A stretch of DNA of 64,000 nt, from contig NZ_LT594621.1 of assembly GCF_900091655.1 (NCBI RefSeq), forward strand, positions 2,232,001 to 2,296,000, written 5' to 3'. Within the stretch, counting starts at the first letter, position 1; each line of letters begins with the position of its first letter. Positions 17,630 through 26,802 of the stretch are shown piece by piece. Made by a program: the position numbers and the translations under genes. This DNA comes from Culturomica massiliensis (GTDB taxonomy: Bacteria > Bacteroidota > Bacteroidia > Bacteroidales > Marinifilaceae). Under the pieces are notes generated by a model that saw only the letters and a list, made by a program, of their open reading frames with translations, did not search any database and was not told where the DNA came from.

Positions 17630-18862
17630 CTATTTCTCAGCCTTTTTCCAATCCCCTTTCACATGCAATATATGCCCCATTTTTTTGTATTTGGTATACA
17701 TATAAAACTCATTTTTTTCATTACAGGTCATTTCTATCGGTTCCCGTCCGACCACTTCCAGTCCGTACCCATCCAATCCTCTTATCTTCAAAGGATTATT
17801 GGTCATAAGTATCATTTTCTTCACGCCTAAATCGGCCAAAATTTCCGCACCTGTACCGTATTCCCGCAAATCAGCCTTAAACCCGAGAGCCAGATTCGCT
17901 TCTACTGTATCCATACCTCCGTCCTGCAAATGATAAGCCCTTAATTTATTTATCAAACCGATTCCCCGGCCTTCCTGACGCAAATACAGCAATACACCCC
18001 GGCCATTCTTTTCTATTCTCCGTAAAGCTTCCGCCAGTTGTTCTCCGCAATCACAACGCAACGAACCGAAAGCATCCCCCGTCAGACATTCCGAATGTAC
18101 CCGGCATAATACCGGCTCTCCGTCGGCCACATCTCCCTTCACCAAAGCGACATGGTGTTCTCCGTTGATCTTATTCACATATCCGTACGCTTTAAAAATA
18201 CCGTATTTTGTAGGCATTTCGGCCTCCGTTACCCTTTCTACCAGAATTTCCGTTTTCCGGCGATAGGCAATCAGGTCAGCCACCGTTATTACTTTCAGAC
18301 CGTGTTCCCGGGCAAACGCCAATAATTCGGTGGTACGCATCATCGTTCCGTCTTCCCGCATAATTTCGCAACATAAACCGCACTCCTTTAAGCCGGCAAT
18401 CCGCATCAGGTCGACGGTCGCTTCAGTATGCCCCATCCGCTCCAAAACACCTCCCGGCTTGGCTTCCAACGGAAACATATGCCCCGGACGACGGAAGTCG
18501 GAAGGTTTTGCATCGTCTTCTACACATTTCATTGCCGTAACGGAGCGTTCCAGAGCCGAAATCCCCGTTGTCGTCGAGATATGATCGATAGACACGGTAA
18601 AAGCCGTCGCATGGTTATCCGTATTGTTTGCTACCATCTGTTGCAGATTCAGCTTCTCCGTCAATGCCCGCCCCATAGGCATACATATCAACCCTTTTGC
18701 ATACGAAGCCATAAAATTGACATTTTCCAAGGTAGCGAATTCTGCCGCACATATCAAATCCCCCTCATTTTCCCTGTCGGGGTCATCTACAGCCACAATC
18801 ATCTTCCCGGCCTTTAAATCGGCGACAGCTTCTTCTATTGTACTAAACTTAATCTCTTCCAT
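17630..18862 (-). CDS. ribBA: Bifunctional DHBP synthase / GTP cyclohydrolase II
   Basis: Makes both riboflavin precursors: RibB (residues about 1-205) turns ribulose 5-phosphate into 3,4-dihydroxy-2-butanone 4-phosphate, and RibA (about 206-410) opens GTP. RibB shows DDPDRENEGDL and the substrate block GHTEATVDLMRIAG; RibA shows the zinc triad in CLTGDAFGSLRCDCG, then RQEGRGIGL and the YGTGAEIL helix. Both halves look complete, so the fusion should carry both activities. It lies 39 bp after ribE and is followed by ribH, under the FMN riboswitch at 20.8 kb. Confidence 0.96.
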   Translation of the reverse strand: MEEIKFSTIEEAVADLKAGKMIVAVDDPDRENEGDLICAAEFATLENVNFMASYAKGLICMPMGRALTEKLNLQQMVANNTDNHATAFTVSIDHISTTTGISALERSVTAMKCVEDDAKPSDFRRPGHMFPLEAKPGGVLERMGHTEATVDLMRIAGLKECGLCCEIMREDGTMMRTTELLAFAREHGLKVITVADLIAYRRKTEILVERVTEAEMPTKYGIFKAYGYVNKINGEHHVALVKGDVADGEPVLCRVHSECLTGDAFGSLRCDCGEQLAEALRRIEKNGRGVLLYLRQEGRGIGLINKLRAYHLQDGGMDTVEANLALGFKADLREYGTGAEILADLGVKKMILMTNNPLKIRGLDGYGLEVVGREPIEMTCNEKNEFYMYTKYKKMGHILHVKGDWKKAEK

Positions 18863-18901
18863 ATCATTATATTTTTATTTGTTGACCTATAAGCTTGTTT
18901 C

Positions 18902-19534
18902 TTAAAATCCATTCGCCTGCAAAAACTCCAGGGATAACCCCTTGTTTTCCTTGCCCATCAGTTTCTCCACATAACGGGCAATCATATCGTTCTCCAAATT
19001 GACAATATCTCCGGTGTGTTTTCCCGTTAATGTCGTTTCCTCCTGGGTATGGGGAATAACCGATACCCGAAATACCGCTTCATCGACGTAAGCGATCGTC
19101 AGACTAACCCCATCTACCGTTATCGAACCTTTCTCGATCATATATCTCAACAATTGCGCATCGGCCGATATCGTAATCCAAACGGCAATATCGTCCCGTT
19201 GTATATCTGTAATCCGTCCAGTTCCATCCACATGTCCGGCTACAATATGTCCTCCCAAACGGCTGCTCAAACAAAGTGCCCGTTCCAGATTTACCCGGTC
19301 CCCCGGCTTTAAAGTCCCCAGATTACTCCGTCGCATGGTCTCCGGCATTACATCCGCCCGAAATCCCCCGCCGGTCAGCGAAGTCACCGTCAGGCATACT
19401 CCATTGGTTGCAATACTGTCGCCCACCTTTGTATCTTCCAGTACTTTTTTTGCCTGTATTTCCAGGGCAACACTACGGCTGCTACGGGTAATACTTTTTA
19501 TCTTACCGATTTCCTCTATTATTCCTGTAAACAT
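18902..19534 (-). CDS. ribE: Riboflavin synthase, alpha subunit
   Basis: Dismutates two lumazine molecules to riboflavin and the ribitylaminouracil precursor. The 210 residues hold two tandem lumazine-binding beta-barrels: the first from MFTGIIEEIG to about residue 97 with SIATNGVCLTV, the second from LGGHIVAGHVDGTG with GVSLTIAYVDE. The start MFTGI is invariant in the family and its Phe2 is functional, so the ATG at 19534 is firm. It begins 13 bp after ribD. The C-terminal tail is slightly longer than usual. Confidence 0.95.
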   Translation of the reverse strand: MFTGIIEEIGKIKSITRSSRSVALEIQAKKVLEDTKVGDSIATNGVCLTVTSLTGGGFRADVMPETMRRSNLGTLKPGDRVNLERALCLSSRLGGHIVAGHVDGTGRITDIQRDDIAVWITISADAQLLRYMIEKGSITVDGVSLTIAYVDEAVFRVSVIPHTQEETTLTGKHTGDIVNLENDMIARYVEKLMGKENKGLSLEFLQANGF

Positions 19535-19547
19535 ACCATGTCAAAAT

Positions 19548-20669
19548 CTAATGTTTTACAATCGGCCGGGCCATCAATAAAATATCCCTGCCTATCGCTT
19601 CCACAGCAAAAGGACTCAATTCCAACGCTTCTCCCATCCGCTTAAATCCCTCTCCTTCTACCGGAGTTTTAGCCGTTTTTCCTCCCACAATTTTCGGAGC
19701 GATAAAAGCATATACCTCATCTATCACTCCTGCTTTTACAAAGGTGTAATTCAACTCGCCTCCACCTTCCAGCAAAACAGAATCAATCCCCCTTGCGCCT
19801 AGTTTTTTCAATAAATCTGTAATATCTACACGACCGTCTTTTTCTTCACACAATAAAGTTCCGCCTCCGGCCTCCTGTATCATTTCCAATTGTTCCTCAT
19901 CTGCCTGAACAGTATGAGCCACCAGTAGCGGAAAGACCCGGGCCGTCCGGACGACCTGCGAATCGAAAGCAACCGAAGCCTTACTATCCACAACAATACG
20001 TACCGGTTGTCTGTGTTCGCCTTCCAAACGGCAATTCAAAAGCGGATCATCAGTTTTCACTGTACCCGATCCGACCATAATCCCCATATACTCAGAACGC
20101 ATCCGATGTACCCGGAGCCGCGCGTCGTCGCCGGTCACCCACCTGGCATCGCCGGTAAAGGCAGCAATCTTACCATCCAAAGTCATAGCCGTTTTCAGGG
20201 CAACCCAAGGCAGTCCGGTCGCAATATACTTCAAAAACACCCGGTTTTGCTCACGTAAAGCCTCCTCCTCAACCCCGGTAACAACTTCTATTCCGGCATT
20301 CACCAGTTTTTCCAATCCTTTACCTGCCACCAAAGGATTCGGATCTTCCAAACCGACCACAACCCGGGCGATCCCCTGTTCAATCACAGCATCCACACAG
20401 GGAGGCGTTTTCCCGTGATGACAACAAGGCTCCAATGTCACATACAGAGTAGCTCCTCTCGGATCTTCGATACAATTTTTAAACGCATTCCTCTCCGCGT
20501 GCAAGCCCCCGTAATATTCATGCCAACCTTCACCGATAATCCGGTCTCCACGAACAATCAAAGCCCCGACCAGAGGGTTGGGATTGACAAAACCTTTTCC
20601 TCTTTCAGCCAACTCCATCGCCCGCAGCATAAATTGCCTGTCAGCCTCTGTAAATTGCTTGTTTTCCAT
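19548..20669 (-). CDS. ribD: Bifunctional riboflavin deaminase/reductase
   Basis: Carries out the deamination and side-chain reduction steps of riboflavin synthesis. The N-terminal deaminase (about 1-145) has the zinc site HAERNAF and PCCHHGKTPPC; the C-terminal reductase (about 146-373) has KTAMTLDGKIA, the NADPH-binding region and LLEGGGELNY. An in-frame ATG at 20714 exists, but it falls inside the riboswitch terminator hairpin; ATG at 20669 (MENKQFTEADRQFM) begins where homologues begin and is chosen. It is first in ribD-ribE-ribBA-ribH and is controlled by the FMN riboswitch. Confidence 0.95.
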   Translation of the reverse strand: MENKQFTEADRQFMLRAMELAERGKGFVNPNPLVGALIVRGDRIIGEGWHEYYGGLHAERNAFKNCIEDPRGATLYVTLEPCCHHGKTPPCVDAVIEQGIARVVVGLEDPNPLVAGKGLEKLVNAGIEVVTGVEEEALREQNRVFLKYIATGLPWVALKTAMTLDGKIAAFTGDARWVTGDDARLRVHRMRSEYMGIMVGSGTVKTDDPLLNCRLEGEHRQPVRIVVDSKASVAFDSQVVRTARVFPLLVAHTVQADEEQLEMIQEAGGGTLLCEEKDGRVDITDLLKKLGARGIDSVLLEGGGELNYTFVKAGVIDEVYAFIAPKIVGGKTAKTPVEGEGFKRMGEALELSPFAVEAIGRDILLMARPIVKH

Positions 20670-20681
20670 GTCCTGATTTTC

Positions 20682-20711
20682 AAAAAAAATACCCCGGATA
20701 TAAATCCGGGG
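20682..20711 (-). terminator. Riboswitch-controlled terminator before ribD
   Basis: On the minus strand a strong hairpin (arms GCCCCGGAT-type, 20692-20711, perfect GC-rich stem) is followed by eight U (20682-20689). It lies between the FMN aptamer and the ribD start and is the expression platform: FMN-bound aptamer would let this terminator form and shut the operon. Confidence 0.88.
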
Positions 20712-20763
20712 CATGATACTATATTAAAATCAAAGATATATACATATACCTTCCTATTCCTTC

Positions 20764-20873
20764 TATCATCCGGACTTTACCGTCGGTACCGGAATTTCAC
20801 CGATTCAGTCCCTTAAAAGGGAGTCGCGGACTATCACCGCCGGTAGGGAATCACACCCTGCCCCGAAGAAATA
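20764..20873 (-). ncRNA. FMN riboswitch (RFN element)
   Basis: Reading the minus strand gives the conserved RFN blocks in order: TTCGGGGCAGGGTG, then CCGGCGGTGATAGTCCGCGA, a variable arm with CTCCCTTTTAAGGGA, then GGTGAAATTCCGGTACC, and GACGGTAAAGTCCGGATG at the end. It sits between a good promoter and a terminator in front of ribD, so it most likely controls riboflavin synthesis by transcription termination when FMN is plentiful. Confidence 0.95.
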
Positions 20874-20884
20874 TTTATCACAAG

Positions 20885-20916
20885 CAAAAATAAACATTTT
20901 CAAAAGAATAAGCAAA
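20885..20916 (-). promoter_or_regulatory. Promoter of the riboflavin operon
   Basis: Minus strand: TTTG (20913-20916), 20 nt, TATTTTTG (20885-20892), an exact match to the Bacteroidota consensus. The predicted transcript starts a few bases before the FMN aptamer. Confidence 0.7.
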
Positions 20917-21368
20917 TCCGTTATATAAATTTTAAATTTACAGGTCAGGACCACCCTCTGCCGCTGTTTGCCATTCTAATTTAAAATCCGGTACCTGGTT
21001 TTACCGGAACAATACAAACCCGGAATTTTGATTTACCATTCAGCAGCCCGGTCAACAAAACCTCCATCACTTCTTGCCCAACAACCTTGAATTCCAATAC
21101 TGAATCAAATTTTCAACCACATTTGCAACGTTACAAATCTTTTTACTATTTTAATTCAAAATTCAATCACACATACAAACATCTACGTATCAAACACATA
21201 CACAACTTTATATCACCAAATTTCCCGGTCTCAAAAATAAAATAACATTTTTTAGCGCAAGTTTTTATTTTTTTATCGTCTATTCATATAAAGGACAAAT
21301 TTTAAATGTCTGAAACAAACGACCTACTAGCTACTACTCAAGGTGTATAATTACTAAAACGTGCGACT
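20917..21368. other. Long intergenic region without a gene
   Basis: About 450 bp between the riboflavin promoter and a plus-strand lipoprotein gene. I see no coding frame with start and family features. The left half (about 20925-21150) is AT-rich with words such as AAATTTTAAATTTACAGG and CTAATTTAAAATCC, resembling arms of the intergenic palindromes elsewhere in the window. The right half is very AT-rich and probably holds the promoter and leader of the lipoprotein, but no clean -33/-7 pair is visible. Confidence 0.6.
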
Positions 21369-22622
21369 ATGAAAAAAATGTATCTGTTCATGCTACTGGC
21401 AATCGGCCTTTTGGTTGCCTGTGACGACGATGAAGACAACGTCATCACGTTATCCCTGGAAAATCCGACGTATATACTGAAAGCAGACACTCCGTTGGAA
21501 ATCGTGCTAAACGCTTCTGAAAATATGGGAGGTCTGACAGCCGTACCTTTCCGGCTTTCCGGTTCTGCCGTAGAAGATGAGGACTATACCATCTCAGACA
21601 AAGAATTCGTTTTCTTACCCGCCACCCGGAGCGCACGCATTCGGATTACGCCAAAAGAAAACTATGCAAAAGACCGGGATATTATCCTTTCCCTGAATCC
21701 GGTAAACGGCTTTGAATTACAAGGGCACACTACTGCCACTGTCGCCGTAGAAGCACGGAAATCGGTAATCTGCAACTTTACCAGAGCGACAACCGATCTG
21801 TATACTTCGCGTGTCATCAAACTTAAAGTTACGGATGATGAAGGGAATCCCTGGTCTGCTGCCGGAGATCTGCACATTCCGTTTAAAACTGAAGGAACGG
21901 CAGAAGCCGGTACGCATTACACAATCGAAAATAATGTCAGCGAATTTGTCATACCGGCAGGCAAAGATGAAGCCACAATTACGATTAACTACCAAAATGC
22001 AGTGGAAAATTACGATCTGATACAATTGAGTGTCATCGAAAACAGCGGTGTCCACACCAGTACCACCGGTACGATAACGGTGCGGATCGTACAGCCCAAC
22101 ATCTTATCGGATATGATAGGCACCTGGACCTATGCCAACCAATTTATAAGTCTGGACCTTTTTGCCTGGTGGGTAAGCTATCCTGAAGACCTGGTTCATT
22201 TACCCGATAACGAATCCTCTGCCGGTACGTTACGTTTTATCTCGGAAGAGAGTGACTCCTTAGCCATCAATCTGACCGGAGACCTGGCTGAATATTTCAG
22301 GAGTACAAGTGTCAGTTTCTTGAAAGAAGTTCCTGAAATGTTGATGGAACAAGATTGGCTGGATGCTACGATAACTTATGCCACGCTGGGAAAAGCCAAT
22401 GTAAATTTCTCCGCCGCTCACACCAGTGAACGTCCGGTTATGATCGGCTTCCGTTTCCCGGATGATTCAAAAAATATATTGGAAGTCAGAATCATCGACT
22501 ACGAGCCGACAGATTTCTTAACAGCTTCTTACCAGGATATGTTGAACAGTCTGAGCGGAGATGATCTGCTCTATCCGATGAAAGATTTTTATCCCCTCGT
22601 TTTCAATTTTAGGCGTGAATAG
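21369..22622 (+). CDS. Surface or periplasmic lipoprotein with Calx-beta/Ig-like repeats
   Basis: A 417-residue lipoprotein: signal peptide with lipobox LLVAC (Cys about 17-18) followed by an acidic DDDED stretch, a pattern linked in Bacteroidota to surface export of lipoproteins. Two beta-sandwich modules of the Calx-beta/DUF1735-like kind follow: residues about 25-125 (VEDEDYTIS, FVFLPATRSARIRIT) and about 130-245 (AGTHYTIENNVSEFVIPAGKDEATITI). The C-terminal 170 residues are unfamiliar. The role is unknown; binding or adhesion is a guess. A strong terminator follows, so it is its own unit although it precedes the TldD pair. Confidence 0.75.
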   Translation: MKKMYLFMLLAIGLLVACDDDEDNVITLSLENPTYILKADTPLEIVLNASENMGGLTAVPFRLSGSAVEDEDYTISDKEFVFLPATRSARIRITPKENYAKDRDIILSLNPVNGFELQGHTTATVAVEARKSVICNFTRATTDLYTSRVIKLKVTDDEGNPWSAAGDLHIPFKTEGTAEAGTHYTIENNVSEFVIPAGKDEATITINYQNAVENYDLIQLSVIENSGVHTSTTGTITVRIVQPNILSDMIGTWTYANQFISLDLFAWWVSYPEDLVHLPDNESSAGTLRFISEESDSLAINLTGDLAEYFRSTSVSFLKEVPEMLMEQDWLDATITYATLGKANVNFSAAHTSERPVMIGFRFPDDSKNILEVRIIDYEPTDFLTASYQDMLNSLSGDDLLYPMKDFYPLVFNFRRE

Positions 22623-22635
22623 CCGAAAACAGCCA

Positions 22636-22670
22636 GGCAGATAAAGAATTTACTTCTTTATCTGCCACCT
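22636..22670 (+). terminator. Rho-independent terminator after the lipoprotein
   Basis: Perfect 13-bp stem (22636-22648 with 22654-22666), 5-nt loop, followed by ACCTTTT. Confidence 0.8.
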
Positions 22671-22713
22671 TTTACCGAATCGAAATAAAAACCACTTTTA
22701 AAAGATCAAAAAT

Positions 22714-24399
22714 ATGCGCAACTTTATTACAGGAATACTATTCTTTATCCTGTGTACCCCCGGAGTATCCGGACAGGATAGGCTACTTGATCTGCTCAAA
22801 CGGGAAATATCCCACCAGATGCAGGAATTACAGCAGCAAGAACTTCCCCCCTATTACATGAATTACCGGATGGTTGACGAATATGCTACCCGGATTACAA
22901 CGGCTTTCGGTGTATTAATGGACGACACTTACAAGCACGAGCGTACGCTGGTTCCCCAGATTCGTATCGGAAGTAAAGAATTCGACAACTTCAAAAAAAG
23001 AGCAATGGGATGTAAGATCACCTTTTGGGAAGGTCCCTCCTATGCCGTTTTACCATTGGACGAAAACAACAATGAAAATGCAATTCGTCAGGCGATCTGG
23101 CAAGAAGTCAACAGCCGTTACAAATTTGCTGTAGAAATGTACCAGCAAGCCAAAGCCAGTATGAAGATCAACGTTGAAGAAGACGATAAATCTCCCTGTT
23201 TCAGTGAGGCTCCGATAGAAACTTATTACGAAGAACCGCTTCCGGACGCCCAATTACACATCAACCGGGAAGCCTGGATTAAACGACTGAAAGAAATCTC
23301 GGCCGTTTTCCAGAATCAACCCAAGCTCTTGGAAGGAGAAGCTTATCTGCAATACATCGTCAAACGCATCTATTTCATCGATACGGACGGTACGGCTGTC
23401 GTCCAAAATCAAACCCGGGCCAGAATACTGGTAAGCGGCATGACCAAAGCCGACGACGGTATGAAACTCCCCTTATCGCTCTCATATTTTGCCTATCGTC
23501 CGGAAGATCTTCCTTCCAATGAACAGATCATAGCCGAGACACAACAATTGGTCAAAAAATTATTGGAACTGAGAGAAGCTCCCATTGTAGAACCTTACAC
23601 GGGCCCGGCGATTCTCTCCGGAGCATCGGGGGGTGTATTTTTCCACGAAATATTCGGTCACCGCATCGAAGGCCAGCGCATGAAGGAAGAAGACGATGCC
23701 CAAACATTCAAAACCATGGTCGGTAAACCGGTATTGCCTGCCGACATGCAGGTATATGCAGACCCGACATTGAAAGAATATGCCGGAGAAAAATTGAACG
23801 GACATTACAAATATGACGACCAGGGAGTAAAAGCCCAACGTGTAGATGTTGTTGTCGACGGAAAACTGAATGAGTTTTTAATGACCCGTACCCCTTTGGA
23901 CGGACATCCCCGTTCCAACGGACATGCCCGGGCCGCACTCGGTTATGACCCGACTTCCAGACAATCGAATCTGATTGTAGAAACCAAAGATCCGAAAAGC
24001 GAGGCAGAACTGCGCCGTATGCTTATTGCCGAAGCCAAAGCACAAGGAAAAGAATACGGGTATTTTTTCAAAGAGGTGACCGGAGGATTTACGATGACCG
24101 GCAGGATGATGGCCAATTCATTTAATGTTATCCCGGTGGAAGTATACGAAATATATGTCGACGGGCGCCCGGATCGCCTGGTCAGAGGAGTAGACCTGAT
24201 CGGAACACCGCTGTCGATGTTCTCCAACATTATACATGCAGGCGGAGAATCCCAGGTATTTACCGGGACCTGTGGAGCCGACTCGGGTGGAGTTCCGGTT
24301 ACGGCAACCTCCCCCACCATCCTGGTCAAAAAAGTAGAAATGCAAAAGCAGGATAAATCCGCAGACTTACCTCCTATCCTGGAGAAACCGCTCAAATAA
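22714..24399 (+). CDS. Exported TldD-family metalloprotease
   Basis: A 561-residue TldD/PmbA-family protein. The catalytic zinc motif HEIFGH (His311-His316) in GGVFFHEIFGHRIEGQRM is intact, as is the C-terminal GTCGADSGGVPVT region that completes the active site in TldD. Unlike E. coli TldD, it starts with a cleavable signal peptide (about 1-20, ending SGQ), so it should act in the periplasm or outside. The next gene is a TldE-like partner without the motif, 33 bp downstream; in the known system TldD and TldE form a heterodimer that degrades unfolded peptides. The substrate here is unknown. Confidence 0.88.
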   Translation: MRNFITGILFFILCTPGVSGQDRLLDLLKREISHQMQELQQQELPPYYMNYRMVDEYATRITTAFGVLMDDTYKHERTLVPQIRIGSKEFDNFKKRAMGCKITFWEGPSYAVLPLDENNNENAIRQAIWQEVNSRYKFAVEMYQQAKASMKINVEEDDKSPCFSEAPIETYYEEPLPDAQLHINREAWIKRLKEISAVFQNQPKLLEGEAYLQYIVKRIYFIDTDGTAVVQNQTRARILVSGMTKADDGMKLPLSLSYFAYRPEDLPSNEQIIAETQQLVKKLLELREAPIVEPYTGPAILSGASGGVFFHEIFGHRIEGQRMKEEDDAQTFKTMVGKPVLPADMQVYADPTLKEYAGEKLNGHYKYDDQGVKAQRVDVVVDGKLNEFLMTRTPLDGHPRSNGHARAALGYDPTSRQSNLIVETKDPKSEAELRRMLIAEAKAQGKEYGYFFKEVTGGFTMTGRMMANSFNVIPVEVYEIYVDGRPDRLVRGVDLIGTPLSMFSNIIHAGGESQVFTGTCGADSGGVPVTATSPTILVKKVEMQKQDKSADLPPILEKPLK

Positions 24400-24432
24400 C
24401 CGTTCTGACAAAAACTCATAAACTTATTCGCA

Positions 24433-26112
24433 ATGAAAAATACACGATATATATTATTTCTGGTACTGCTGCTTTTCATCATTCCTTCACATGCCCAGCA
24501 CAGGAACGATCAGATTATCTTTAAAGCGATGCAGGATGAACTGAAGCGAAATCTGGATCAGCTTTCGCTGCCGGACGTAGAAAAACCGTTCTTTATCTCC
24601 TATTCCATCGGAGCGATCCGTCAATATGAAATGCAAGGAGTGCTCGGGGCTATCACAAAAATCAACAACCAACCCGAGCAAATGATCGGATCTGTAAACG
24701 TATTATTGGGTGACTATACACGCACCAGCGACAGCAAATACCAAGGCAGATACAAAAGAACGATCATGCCGGCCGAAGCCGACTACGATCTGATCCGCCA
24801 ATGCTTATGGCTGGGAACCGACGTCGCATTCAAAGACGCTTCCAAAGAACTGGCAGCCAAACTGACAGCACGCCAAAAAGAAATCAGCACGCCGGAAGAA
24901 GCCCGTTTAACCGATCTGGTAAAAATACAGCCGGTAGAGAAAATCATCGTTCCTGAAAAACCTTTTGTGGTAGATGAAGAACAATGGAAAGCCAATTTAC
25001 GTACCCTGTCGTCCATCTTCGGTAAATATCCGGAATTGTACAATTCGTCCGTAACAATCAAAGGAATGGATATGGAGGTTTATCTTTCCACAACTGAAGG
25101 TACCCGGGTGAAACAACCGGTCCGTTACATCTGCCTACAAGCAGAAGCTTCTACCCGTACGGACGATGGCATTCAGATCAAGGACAGCTATTCGGCTATC
25201 GCCAATATTCCTGAGCAATTGCCGGATATGAACGAATTAAAAATCAAAATTACCGAATTTGCTGAAAGCCTGACGAAACTCCGGAATGCAGAGCCGGTAA
25301 CTCAATTCTATTGCGGTCCGGTACTATTCGAGGACGGAGCTGCTGCTGCTATCCTTCAAAAAAATCTATTGACCCAAAACGGACTTTTTGCTTACCGGAA
25401 ACCGGAAGACCGGTTCACAGCGGTCCAGAACAAGGTAAAACCCATCAATTCCCGGATCAATATGAAAATTATCGACAACAGAATTACGGTAAAGAGTTAT
25501 AGTGATCTGGATCAATACAATGGAAAACCTCTTTACGGAGCGTACAGTATCGATGCCGAAGGAGTTGTTCCTCCGAAAGAACTGACCTTAGTGGAACATG
25601 GTATCTTCAAAAAAATGCTCAACGGACGCGTACCGGGACTGAATTGTGAAGAGACAACCGGAAGTTCTAAATATTATGCCTATCCGAGGGAAATACTATA
25701 TACAACAGCTCCCGGCACCCTTCATATCTCGGCTGACAAAGGAGCGAAACCCGAAATGCTGAAAAAACAATTGATAAAAATAGCCAAAGAAGACGGTTTA
25801 TCGTATGCATATATTGTACGGAGCATTGATCCGACAGCATCCGTCATCTACAGAGTCGATGTCAAAGACGGAAAAGAAACGCTGATGCGTTCCGCTGATA
25901 TTTCTTCAGTCGAACTGAAAAATCTGAGACGTTTGGCTGGCATTTCGGCAAAGGAAAAAGTCACCGAATTCATGCTGGACGACTATGTACTGACTTCGAT
26001 GATTTACCCGTCGGCTCTATTGGTGGAGGATGTTGAAATCAACAAAACGACGGTCACCAAAGAAAGTGCTCCGGTTCTGCAATTCCCCTTGAGCGAAAAG
26101 GTGGATAAATGA
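24433..26112 (+). CDS. Exported TldE/PmbA-like partner, no zinc motif
   Basis: A 559-residue paralogue of the preceding gene with its own signal peptide (about 1-21, ending SHAQ). It follows the TldD/PmbA plan from end to end, including the central VLFEDGAAAAILQKNL segment that lines up with the HExxxH region of TldD, but the His residues are missing, so it should be the non-catalytic half of a TldD-TldE heterodimer. The C-terminal block also lacks the Cys-Gly of TldD. It is 33 bp downstream of the TldD gene and surely co-transcribed. A long hairpin follows. Confidence 0.85.
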   Translation: MKNTRYILFLVLLLFIIPSHAQHRNDQIIFKAMQDELKRNLDQLSLPDVEKPFFISYSIGAIRQYEMQGVLGAITKINNQPEQMIGSVNVLLGDYTRTSDSKYQGRYKRTIMPAEADYDLIRQCLWLGTDVAFKDASKELAAKLTARQKEISTPEEARLTDLVKIQPVEKIIVPEKPFVVDEEQWKANLRTLSSIFGKYPELYNSSVTIKGMDMEVYLSTTEGTRVKQPVRYICLQAEASTRTDDGIQIKDSYSAIANIPEQLPDMNELKIKITEFAESLTKLRNAEPVTQFYCGPVLFEDGAAAAILQKNLLTQNGLFAYRKPEDRFTAVQNKVKPINSRINMKIIDNRITVKSYSDLDQYNGKPLYGAYSIDAEGVVPPKELTLVEHGIFKKMLNGRVPGLNCEETTGSSKYYAYPREILYTTAPGTLHISADKGAKPEMLKKQLIKIAKEDGLSYAYIVRSIDPTASVIYRVDVKDGKETLMRSADISSVELKNLRRLAGISAKEKVTEFMLDDYVLTSMIYPSALLVEDVEINKTTVTKESAPVLQFPLSEKVDK

Positions 26113-26118
26113 ATCACG

Positions 26119-26151
26119 GGATACTGCAAAGCCGGGAACTTTGCAGTATCC
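26119..26151. terminator. Strong hairpin after the TldD/TldE pair
   Basis: Perfect 13-bp stem (26119-26131 with 26139-26151) and 7-nt loop, but no real T-run follows, so it is a terminator or an mRNA-stabilising hairpin. It separates the protease pair from the sigma-factor operon. Confidence 0.55.
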
Positions 26152-26246
26152 TTGCCAGGTTGACAGATGCAATAAGTAAACACATCCGGAACTTCCGTTG
26201 GCAATATTATTAACTATGGGTATATATTTTGGAAAGGCGGAGATAG

Positions 26247-26795
26247 ATGGACGAAGACAGAAACCTTAAAGCAATTAGGGAAGGTGACGAAAAGGCTTTC
26301 AAAGAACTTGTAAACAAGTACAAGGCCAAAATTGTCAATACCTGTTATGCATTCGTCCACAATCGGGAGGATGCCGAAGATCTTGCGCAAGAAGTGTTTA
26401 TATCATTTTACCAATCCATCGGAAAATTTCGGGGAGAATGCAGTGTGTCAACATGGCTTCATCGGATAGCTGTCAATCTATGTATCGATTATCGCAAATC
26501 ATTGCGGGGACGCATAAAAAAAATAAATGTAGAAGAATGGAATCTTAAAACAGAACCCTCTTCAGAAGATCCGTTGGCTTGGGAACACCTGGCTGAAGAC
26601 GAAACGAAAACATTGCTCCACCAGGCTGTCGACAGCCTGCCAAAGAGACAACGCACAGCTTTAATTTTAAGTAAATATGAAAATTTATCCTATCAACAAA
26701 TCGCCGATGTAATGGGCATTTCGGTTTCATCCGTAGAATCGCTCCTTTTCAGAGCAAAAAATAATCTGGAAAAAATTTTCAAAAGACTAAAATAA
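26247..26795 (+). CDS. ECF RNA polymerase sigma factor (CnrH/SigW-like)
   Basis: A 182-residue ECF sigma factor. Region 2 spans about 20-90, with the core-binding block CYAFVHNREDAEDLAQEVFI and the -10-reading region FRGECSVSTWLHRIA; region 4 spans about 125-182 with LPKRQRTALILSKYENLSYQQIA-type helix-turn-helix. No N-terminal or C-terminal extension. It starts a tightly spaced plus-strand run; the next two genes encode a periplasmic metal-sensor-like protein and a small single-span membrane protein, as in the CnrYXH regulatory unit, so it is probably held by the membrane protein and freed by an envelope signal. Confidence 0.93.
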   Translation: MDEDRNLKAIREGDEKAFKELVNKYKAKIVNTCYAFVHNREDAEDLAQEVFISFYQSIGKFRGECSVSTWLHRIAVNLCIDYRKSLRGRIKKINVEEWNLKTEPSSEDPLAWEHLAEDETKTLLHQAVDSLPKRQRTALILSKYENLSYQQIADVMGISVSSVESLLFRAKNNLEKIFKRLK

Positions 26796-26802
26796 AACGG
26801 CT

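Noticed and set aside
20670..20714. Upstream ATG extending ribD by 15 codons
   Set aside because: It lies in the terminator hairpin and U-tract of the FMN riboswitch and encodes no conserved residues; ATG at 20669 fits the family start.
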